Source of the DNA: Protopterus annectens
Taxonomy: Eukaryota; Chordata; Ceratodontiformes; Protopteridae
Length of the DNA stretch: 64,000 nt
Direction of reading: 5' to 3'
NCBI RefSeq assembly: GCF_019279795.1
Contig: NC_056745.1
Location: forward strand, 1,487,023,851-1,487,087,850
Part shown: piece by piece, positions 56,490 to 64,000 of the stretch
How the letters are laid out: each line of letters starts with the position of its first letter
How positions within the stretch are numbered: position 1 is the first letter of the stretch
Translations under genes and position numbers: made by a program
The notes under the pieces: generated by a model
The model's input: only the letters and a program-made list of their open reading frames with translations
Databases searched by the model: none
What the model was told of the DNA's origin: nothing

Positions 56490-56660
56490 CCCACTGGACA
56501 CAGTTCCTGTCAGGGGTAAGCTGTGACCAATGTCTGGTTAAGGGATTTGCTCAAGTCACACAGTCACCAAATGAAGGCTGAAAGAATCAAACCCTGTACC
56601 ACAGGAGCAACAGCTTACAGACTTAACCCTCTTCACCTACTGCCAGACACATTAAGGCCT
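56490..56660 (-). mobile_element. MIR/CORE-like SINE
   Basis: Minus strand: GGCAGTAGGTGAAGAGGG (degenerate A-box region), CAGGGTTTGATTC (B box), then GTGACTGTGTGACTTGAGC and AAATCCCTTAACC. The last part is the conserved MIR/CORE segment. A GCTTACC-containing end follows near 56,510. Confidence 0.7.
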
Positions 56661-57700
56661 CTCTCACCTCTGGTATTAACGGGCAGGCAGGACACTATAA
56701 TCAGAAGTATTAGTACAGCATAGGATGTGCTCTGTATTAGGGAAGTCTTACCTGGCAATCAACGACAAGCAGGTGTTAAAAAAGGTTCACTGATGTATGA
56801 CATGGGAATCTATGCTAGTAGGCTTCATTTTGCAAAACGATCGCACTTAGTAGCTTCTAGTAAGTGTTTAATTAGGGATGTCATAAAAGTTATGGAAGAA
56901 ATGGATCTGATGTGTGAAGTTATACAATGTTGGGTGCAGCAACAAAAGTCCTCACTGAGTAACGGTAGTGGGGATAGCAGTCCTGGAGGCGATACAGTGG
57001 TATGTAGCCAATGCATACAAAATCTTGGAGGCATGCATTGACAGATGTTCTCAGTTGTAGTGGCCTTGTGGCATTGCACGTTGACTGTTGAGGCAGGAAA
57101 GTAGGGCATATAAATAAATGAATTTATGAGGATGTGAAACTGCACTGGAATGTCTCAGCCTTCTTTCAGACAACACGCAGGTTTCTGATTAGGTCCAATG
57201 GGGGGGGGGGGGTTGGTGTGACTCCTGTTTTATATAGCACCAGTGTCAGCCGAAGATCTGTTCCATATATATTCAACTTACTTAGAAATATGTCATAAAT
57301 GTTTGTAATTTTATGCTTCAGTTTTGAAAAGTGTCTATTCTATTTGTAAAAACAAAATCACAGTTGATGTTTAGAGAGAAGTCTAATGCTTAAAGCAGTG
57401 ATCTTTCTGTCCTTTCTGTCTTCCTTGTGCAGCTATGTATTTCTCTGCATATTTAACTTTTAATTGTATTCTTCATTTCCTTTTTTAAAGTAAATGTTTT
57501 TTAAACTTTTAAAAGCTTGTGGCTAATTTTTATTTACTGATTTATTAATTGTTAAGAGAGTGCTTACAGCAGAAGAAACCTAATTGCTGCATCCACAGTT
57601 GATTGGCTAGACTGCTATGCTGTATTTTTTAGAAAACCGTAATTTCACATGAAATTTCCCACTACCTTACTTTGAAGTTCCCGTGACTTTATTTCTGGAA
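56661..57700. other. unassigned DNA
   Basis: A plus-strand frame of 104 codons at 56,727-57,041 has no recognisable motif. A run of 13 G lies at about 57,200. The sequence becomes A/T-rich after 57,300. Confidence 0.35.
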
Positions 57701-57704
57701 ATGT

Positions 57705-58440
57705 CAGCAAAGGTCATGGAAAATACCTTAGCATCATTAGGAGACTGAATATCAAACCAGATACTTTCTTGCTATGGGATTTTATTCACCTAGGCTTTGT
57801 CAATACAAATGTGCTAGAGCAAATTGTAAAGTACCCACTAGAGCCATTAAAATGCCTGAACTGGTGCATACTGACATCGCACTCGTGAATCCCACCTCAC
57901 ATGTCCTCATTCCAGGTTAAATCTGACCACAAATCAGTCATTGTCTCTATCACGCCTTGTGCTATCACTTCACCATCAATGAGACCAAATAAGACCATCT
58001 TTAAAATCAGTTCTAGGGAAAACCATCTTCATTTTGTAGAAAGCCTATGTAAACTTCCCCAAGACTTGAAAATAGACCCATCTGAGTAGATGGCTGCATT
58101 TGCTCATCCAACTTTTTATCAGCACCTACACAGCTTAACAGAAACGTTAGTACCCATCCATCCAAAATGGTAACTTCAGGAATAAACCTCTCTGGTGGAA
58201 TCCTCATATCAATAAATTATATAACAAAAGAAAAAAAGAAAATAATAAAATAGTTGTTAGAAATTTTCTTCCTCCTACCTCAAGACCACATTGAAACATA
58301 CCTGCATGGACCTTAAGAGCAGCATTAGAAAATGAAAACCACAGTACAAGCTTACGGTCACTATAGATTCCAAAACAAGCTACAAATGTTTCTTCAGTTA
58401 TATAAGGAAATTAAGGAGTAATGTGCAACAATAAACTGAG
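57705..58440 (+). mobile_element. CR1-like endonuclease/linker fragment (copy I)
   Basis: Decayed endonuclease text in shifting plus frames (the GDFNYP-like region near 57,770-57,790), VKSDHKSVIVSITP (the SDH catalytic block), then the linker NKPLWWNPHINKLYNKRKK read with frame changes, and text corresponding to SYKCFFSYIRKLRSN near 58,385. The order matches ORF2 of copy E. No RT. Confidence 0.75.
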
Positions 58441-59510
58441 GTCATCTGGATATAGGTAATATATTAATAGACAAATGTATTATTAACATCACCCCATTTA
58501 ACTCACGTTCGTGCTAGCACTATCTTTGAAATTTTAATTTCCACTGAAATTATCTTGGAACTGCTGATCTCTTAAAGGACAACAATGGGACACTATTATT
58601 AAATGCTCAACTTCTCTGTCTTTTTTCTCTTTATTTACTATCCCTGCTATGAATAAACAAAAATACAGCATTTAAAATATTCTAAATTGACTGTTTCTCT
58701 CCACTAGAACAGTACCATACTGTACTGTGGTGGTTTCACTTTCAAAAAACTTTTGTCCCGCCTTTGCTGCAGTCTCCCATTCACTGATGTCATCAAGACT
58801 ACTGAACATAGATAGTTTGCTGGCCATTTCCCTCTCCAAAGTGACATCACCACTATCGTCCTAAAAACCCACCCATGTTGTGATGTCACAGCTCCCTGGT
58901 CCTTCCCCTATCCATACAGAAAGTAAAGGCTAGAACAAGGAAACAGTACTTGAATCAGGTCTCCTGCTTTGAGCTGTCAATCACAGTAGGCAACAGCTCA
59001 AATTACCCTTAGCACTTTGACAACTAGGGAAGTTAGGTGTGAAGGGGTATGGGAGATGAGTCAAACTAGTACAATTCAGGCTTCACAAAAGACTGCAGTT
59101 TAGCCATTCTAAAAAGCAGCAGAAGTAAAAAGCACTTTGAAAGTCTGTTCTGTGGCATTTGCACTGTTTGTGCTTTAAGTAGTAACTGAACGGCATGAAA
59201 TGTTACTTAAAACTAACAGACTGAAAGACAGCAGTGTATGCATGTAAAATCAATGCAGTGACAGGAGCTTTAGGAAGAAAGAACCCTGCATGATGTAATT
59301 TTTACAGATAAGCAGTGTGCATTGTGGGATACCTAGAGGCAGACTAAGCAATCAGAATTACTTCAAGATGCCAGACCCCATGTGATCAGACTGAGAAATT
59401 ACTAATAAAAATATTTAAAAACCTGTAAATAGTCCCAGAGTGGTGTTAAAATGTAGGAAACACCAAACCATGATGAAATAAACATGTTTTATGAATCTGT
59501 GTGTGCGGTT
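58441..59510. other. unassigned DNA
   Basis: No coding motif recognised between a CR1 fragment and the CR1 5' UTR. Confidence 0.35.
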
Positions 59511-59514
59511 CTCC

Positions 59515-60343
59515 TTTAAGTAGAATTTTTCACTGTCTATTGCAGTAGAATTGTTCATTGTACATTGCACTTTTGAACAGCATTTTTACCATATCACTAA
59601 TTATTTGAACTGCTTTTTTTCTGAAATAGTTGCACTTTGCTTACTGTAGCATAGACTATATTCAGACCTGCTGAATCTAGTTCTGTTTGTATAACTTGAG
59701 CACTAGACCAGACCATCTTTTGTTGGAGAGGGTTTCCTTGCACCCTAATGCCAGGAGTGTGCAGTTAGAACTCATCTGATTGAGGTTGCTGGAAAAGGGC
59801 TCAGTTTTGACTTTTTTCATTTGTTAATTTGTTTAAATTAGTTTGCTCTCATTTGGTACATCAGCATTGCGTTTGCATGGCTTTGTGCTTGTTTTAGCAA
59901 AGCTTCAGAGTTTGGTGACCAGCTGCTGCACTGCTGTATTTATCTGATCAATCCGAGGAATATGCTGATCTCTGCAAAACTTAAGTATAATTTTTCACTG
60001 TATATTGCACTTTTGAACTGCATTTTTACCATATCACTGCTTATTTGAACTGTTTTTTTTTCTAAAATTGCTGCACTTTGCTGTAGCATACATTGGATTC
60101 AGACCTGCTGAATCTAGTATTGTTTGTATAACTTGAGCACTAAACCAGACCATCTTTTGTTGGAGAGGGTTCCCCTGTACCCTAGTGGCAGGAGTGTGCA
60201 GTTAGAACTCACCTGATTGAAGGTTGCTGGAACAGGGCTCAGTTTTGAGCTTTTTTATTGGTTAATTTAATCAGTTTGCTCTCGTTTGCTACATAAGCAC
60301 CACATTTGCGTGGGTTTGCACTTGCTTGCGCAGCGTGCACTGC
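59515..60343 (+). promoter_or_regulatory. tandemly duplicated CR1 5' UTR
   Basis: Two copies of a ~440-460-bp unit lie directly upstream of CR1 ORF1. Matching landmarks: TTTTTCACTG at about 59,527 and 59,992; ATTGCACTTTTGAAC at 59,564 and 60,004; CAGACCTGCTGAATCTAGT; CAGACCATCTTTTGTTGGAG; GTGTGCAGTTAGAACTCA; GGGCTCAGTTTTGA. The second copy diverges after about 60,340, where the ORF1-proximal UTR begins. LINE 5' UTRs act as internal promoters, and in rodent L1 they are tandem monomers. A promoter role here is inferred from position only. Confidence 0.75.
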
Positions 60344-60543
60344 CAAGCAGCAATGGGCACCATTGGCAGTTATTGACACAAACACATCATGATTGTCCCT
60401 CACTGACAGCGAAACTCCTGAGGTACCAACACAGATCCTACTCACTAGCACTTTGTATTTTTTGTCCACTTCTCCTGACCTCTACCTGGTCCTTCTTGTC
60501 TTCTCCCTATTTTCTGACCACATCAACTTACCTAGCATTATAG

Positions 60544-61450
60544 ATGGACAATTTCCCACAGTTTCTCTAGCCAGCCAGGTTGGCATGGACATCCTGAGGC
60601 ACTGTAGCAATTGCCTCATGTACTCACTGACAACCCACTTCTTCTAGTCCACACATTCATTATGTGAGAGATGCATCCATATCACGAACCTAGAATCCGG
60701 GCTCTCTTGCTTACCAGTCAGTCTGTCTGGTACTTAGCAGGATGTCAGCATGTACACCTCACCTCCTGCACCTAGCAAACCAACAACATGTAAACCTACA
60801 TATGCAGAAGCCCTTACCAGAAGCTTACATAAACACCAGAGAGCTCCCAAACACAGACACAAGCATGATTCACATAATGCATCCTCTGTAGAACATAGTA
60901 CACATAATATATCACACACCAATGTCACACCAGTAAAGCCCCTAAGGCATAACACAAAAACAAACATGTTAGTCATAGGTGACTCCAACGTGAGACACAC
61001 AGATGTCCCTCTCACCAGGATGGGACAAGAAAAAAGTCATGGTCAGCTTTGTCATGTGCCAGGATCTGCCACATCACACACACACTCAAGTCTCTCAACA
61101 AGAGGCACTGTTATGACTCTGTCATAGCTAGGTTGGTGTGAATGACTTGAGATGTACCTCACTGGACTATATAAACAGAGACATGAGTGAGCTCTCTGAT
61201 TATGTGTCTCAGGCAGGTATGTCTCTAGCCTTAAGCAGCATTTTACCTTTGCCTAGGATGATACCTCAATACAAACAAGAAATGATTGACTTCAACAATT
61301 GGCTTAGTTTCTGGTGTCATTTAAAGGGGATCCAATATCTGTCAGCCTGGGATGACATGGTCGACAAATCTTGATACTTTGCCAGAAATGGTCTGCATCT
61401 GTCTCTCCTGGAATTTTGGTTACTGGCTAAGGCTCTTGCCACCCCCTTAG
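60544..61450 (+). pseudogene. CR1 ORF1 (copy J), broken
   Basis: Starts MDNFPTVSLASQVGMDILR at 60,544, with HCSNCLMYS (first zinc-ribbon Cys pair), a stop after HFF, then LCERCI (second pair). The linker (PTCKPTYAEALTRSLHKHQR) and the esterase MLVIGDSNVRHTDVPLTRMG come next (GDS nucleophile), then VNDLRCTSLDYINRDMSEL, ALSSILPLPRMIPQYKQEM, FNNWLSFWCHLKGIQYLSAW and finally RNGLHLSLLEF near 61,390, where the Asp of Asp-x-x-His reads Asn. Internal frameshifts and stops make it inactive. It shows where family ORF1 starts, which helps place the 5' end of copy E. Confidence 0.88.
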
Positions 61451-61499
61451 TGCCCTTTTAGGCAGTGTTACAAGAACAAAATTCCCAACATAAAAATAC

Positions 61500-62516
61500 C
61501 CTTTAAAAGCAACCTCAAGGTTATCCTGCTAAAGCTAGGAGCTTAAACCAGAAACTGCACTCACTGGAAGCAGTCCTCACCTTGGAAGATGTTAACATTT
61601 GTACAGTCACTGAGACCTGGTTTAAAGCTGTGGAGAGCACCCCAGCTATACCAGGTAACATTTCCTTCCACACATTCAGACCACAAATTGAAGATATGAG
61701 AGTTAAAGGAGGTGGTGTATCAATATTCATTCAAAATTTCTAGATTTGTTAGTAAGCATATTTCCCTTGAATTACTTCAGGTGCAATTGACTGTAGGTAA
61801 GACCCCTCTTCAGGTCATTGCTAGCTATAGCACCCCCTCCATGGACATCCACTCAGCCTACTTGGATCTATTTGAGTCAGTCGAGATACAATCAAACACC
61901 CTAGTTTTAGGTGACATTAATTACCCGACCATTGTCTGGGCAAATTATACGTGTTGTAACTCACTTGCCCAAAGATTCTTGGGCTTCATTAATTCCAATG
62001 CCCTGGACAAGCTAACACACCCACAAGGGGCTCAAGCATCCTGGATCTAATGCTTACCAGCATGGAGAACCACTGCACCACCTCCAGTGTGCGGCCATCC
62101 CTGGTGAGATCTGACCACAAATCAGTCTCATTAGAAGTAACTATAATACAAGACCCCCACCCCCTTAGCAACAGCTAGACTAAAACATTTCTCTAAGGCC
62201 AATTACAACCTCTTACATGACAGCATAAATAGCTTCCTAGCCCCTTGCCCCACTGATGGAATAGACGCCTATGCTGAGTTATACATCAATGCTTCATATG
62301 AGCACCTGTACAATTGCATTGGCTCTATCGTACCTCACAGAACCAAAGCAAGATCTCCAAGGAAAACCAAACCTGCCTAGTGGACAACTGCCATTAATAG
62401 ACTATATAACAGGAGAAAGAAACTGCTGTCTAAGAGTAGGAAGGAACGGTCTCAAAACTGGAAACACTCCCTCCTCAACTTAAACAAGCAAATAAGACTC
62501 CTAGTGAGTAATCCAA
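61500..62516 (+). pseudogene. CR1 ORF2 5' part (copy J), cut by RTE
   Basis: LGAxTRSLHSLEAVLTLEDV-type text near 61,535-61,600, then CTVTETWFKAVESTPAIPG, VKGGGVSIFIQNF, LLQVQLTVGKTPLQVIASYS, LVLGDINYPTIVWANYT (the GDFN block reads GDIN), LIPSMENHC-like text, VRSDHKSVSLEVT (the SDH block), and the linker up to SKLTS-like text at 62,516. There the RTE LINE on the opposite strand begins. The RT part, if retained, would lie beyond the window. Confidence 0.85.
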
Positions 62517-62601
62517 AGCTAACTTCTTCTTCTTTCGGCTGCTCCCGTCAGGGGTCGCCACAGCAGATCAACTGTTTCCATTTCTTCCTGTCCTCTGCAT
62601 C

Positions 62602-63183
62602 TTACTCTGTCACACCAACCACCTGAATGTCCTCTCTCAGCACATCCATAAACCTTATCTTAGGCCTTCCTCTTTTCCTGTTACCTGGCAGTTTCATCCT
62701 TAGCATCTTTTTCCCAATATACTCTGCATCCCTCCTCAGCACATGTCCAAACCAATGTAATCTTGCCTCTCTGGCTTTGTCTCCAAACCTTCCAACCTGG
62801 ACTGACCCTCTAATATACTTATTCCTAATCCTGTCCATCCTCATTACACCCAGTGCAAATCTTAACATCTTCCACTCTGCCACGTCAAGCTCTGACTCCT
62901 GACTTTTTGTCAGTGCCACTGTCTCCAACCCATATAACATAGCTGGTCTCACTACCTTCTTGTAGACCTTCCCTTTCACTCTTACTGGTACTCGTCTGTC
63001 ACAAATCACTCCTGACACTCTACTCCACCCACTCCATCCTGCCTGTACTCTCTTCTTCACCTCTCTTCCACACTCACCATTACTCTGAACTGTTGATCCC
63101 AAGTATTTAAACTCACCCACCTTCACCACCTCTACTCCCTGCATCCTCACCATTCCTCTATCCTCCCTTTCATTCACACACAT
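62602..63183 (-). pseudogene. RTE ORF, C-terminal part
   Basis: A 193-codon frame: [128 protein letters not shown]. This is the thumb and C-terminal region usual for RTE proteins (FKYLGS, LYGLET, WFGH, GRPKxRF). It is joined to the RT by a frameshift near 63,180, where KTKNICV overlaps the shared MCVNERE. Confidence 0.92.
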
Positions 63184-63971
63184 ATATTCTTAGTCCTGCT
63201 GACCTTCATTCCTCTTCTCTCTAGAGCATATCTCCACCTCTCCAGGGTCTCCTCCACCTGTTCCCTACTCTCACTACAGATCACAATGTCATCTGCAAAC
63301 ATCATAGTCCACGGAGACTCCTGTCTGATCTCATCTGTCAACCTGTCCATCACCATTACAAATAAGAAAGGGCTCAGAGCTGAACCTTGATGTAATCCCA
63401 CCTCCACCTTAAACGCATCTGTCACTCCCACCGCAGACCTCACCGCTGTCACACTACCCTCGTACATATCCTGTACCACTCTTACATACTTCTCTGACAC
63501 TCCCGACTTCCTCATACAAAACCGCAACTCCTCTCGAGGCACCCTGTCATATGCTTTCTCTAAATCGACAAAGACACAATGCAACTCCTTCTGACATTCT
63601 CTGTACTTCTCCATCAACACTCTCAAAGCAAACATCGCATCTGTAGTGCTCATACCTGGCATGAAACCATACTGCTAATCACTAATCATCACCTCCCTTC
63701 TTAACCTAGCTTCCACTACTCTTTCCCATAACTTCATGCTGTGACTGATCATTTTAATCTCTCTGTAGTTACTACAGCTCTGCACATCACCCTTATTCTT
63801 AAAAATCAGTACCAAAACACTTTCTCTCCATTCCTCAGGCATCCTCTCACTTTCCAAGATTTCATTAAACAATCTAGTTAAAAACTCCACTGCCATTTCA
63901 CCTAAACACCTCCATGCTTCCACAGGTATGTCAACTGGACCAACAGCCTTTCCGTTCTTCATCCTTTTCAT
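63174..63971 (-). pseudogene. RTE ORF, reverse transcriptase part
   Basis: Same frame throughout, with one in-frame stop near 63,672 between REVMISD and [15 protein letters not shown] motifs: [67 protein letters not shown] (palm A, Asp), [15 protein letters not shown], and [18 protein letters not shown] (the FADD active site). The endonuclease half is beyond 64,000. The catalytic residues are intact; the stop and the downstream frameshift disable the copy as read. Confidence 0.93.
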
Positions 63972-64000
63972 AGCTATCCTTACTTCCTCCTTGCTAATCC

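Larger units (their letters stand above)
62517..64000 (-). mobile_element. RTE-clade LINE, young, extends past window end
   Basis: The 3' end is at about 62,521: minus strand CTGTGGCGACCCCTGACGGG, AGCAGCCGAAAGAAG and an AAG repeat. The ORF runs rightwards off the window with RT and C-terminal parts (listed separately). The 3' tail is shared with the SINE at 15.43 kb. It is inserted in CR1 copy J. Only one stop and one frameshift are visible in ~460 codons, so it is recent. The RTE (Expander/BovB-like) clade is my assignment from remembered fish RTE sequences. Confidence 0.9.

Noticed and set aside
56727-57041. 104-codon plus frame as a possible small gene or exon
   Set aside because: No motif, no splice context I could support, and a similarly long frame exists on the opposite strand.

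Overview
The window looks like nuclear, non-coding DNA from a vertebrate with a large, transposon-rich genome. Visible elements are CR1, L2, RTE and L1/Tx1-like LINEs, tRNA-headed SINEs of V-SINE/DANA and MIR/CORE type, two-gene PIF/Harbinger DNA transposons, and long (CA)n, (TA)n and (TG)n microsatellites. This mix is typical of fish, lungfish, coelacanth or amphibian genomes. A lungfish or another non-teleost fish is my best guess, but the sequence alone does not settle the species. I could not recognise a single host exon. Every protein family I can name comes from a transposable element.

Layout: 0-1.7 kb holds the N-terminal end of a Harbinger transposase and a CpG-rich patch. 1.7-4.0 kb is a decayed CR1 ORF2 with a CR1-tailed SINE remnant inside it and a V-type SINE after it. 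6.8-9.3 kb is a decayed L1/Tx1-like LINE. 10.5-13.6 kb has a microsatellite, an L2-type tail and two CR1 pieces in opposite orientation, one with an internal 112-bp tandem repeat. 14.2-18.8 kb has a 36-bp minisatellite running into an L2 element (interrupted by a SINE with clear target-site duplications), then a CR1 copy. 19.4-28.8 kb is a TG/CA-rich tract with tRNA-like sequences, a six-copy ~230-bp tandem array and a 41-bp minisatellite. 28.9-30.6 kb is a Harbinger transposase pseudogene.

34.4-45.0 kb is the most striking part. A second Harbinger copy has a Myb/SANT-like gene remnant (+) facing a transposase (-). The transposase is split by ~59 copies of a 46-bp minisatellite that was evidently born from the transposase's own codons. 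A nearly full-length, fairly young CR1 then inserted into that minisatellite.

45.3-50.9 kb is mostly unassigned sequence with a 67-bp degenerate repeat, a foldback and a MIR-like SINE. 50.9-54 kb is a mosaic of CR1 pieces with two CR1-tailed tRNA SINEs. 55.5-58.4 kb has an L2 tail, a 34-bp minisatellite, a MIR-like SINE and a CR1 fragment. 59.5-62.5 kb is a CR1 copy whose 5' UTR is tandemly duplicated, and it is interrupted by a young RTE LINE (62.5 kb to the end of the window).

Three themes recur. First, tandem repeats repeatedly arise inside transposon sequence (46 bp in Harbinger, 112 bp in CR1 ORF1, 36 bp at the L2 ORF2 start, ~450 bp in a CR1 5' UTR). Second, SINEs share 3' tails with each of the three main LINE clades present (CR1, L2, RTE), as expected if those LINEs mobilise them. 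Third, the elements are nested, which gives relative ages: Harbinger, then its minisatellite, then CR1; L2 then SINE; CR1 then RTE. All identifications were made by eye from translated motifs and repeat comparison, without database searches.
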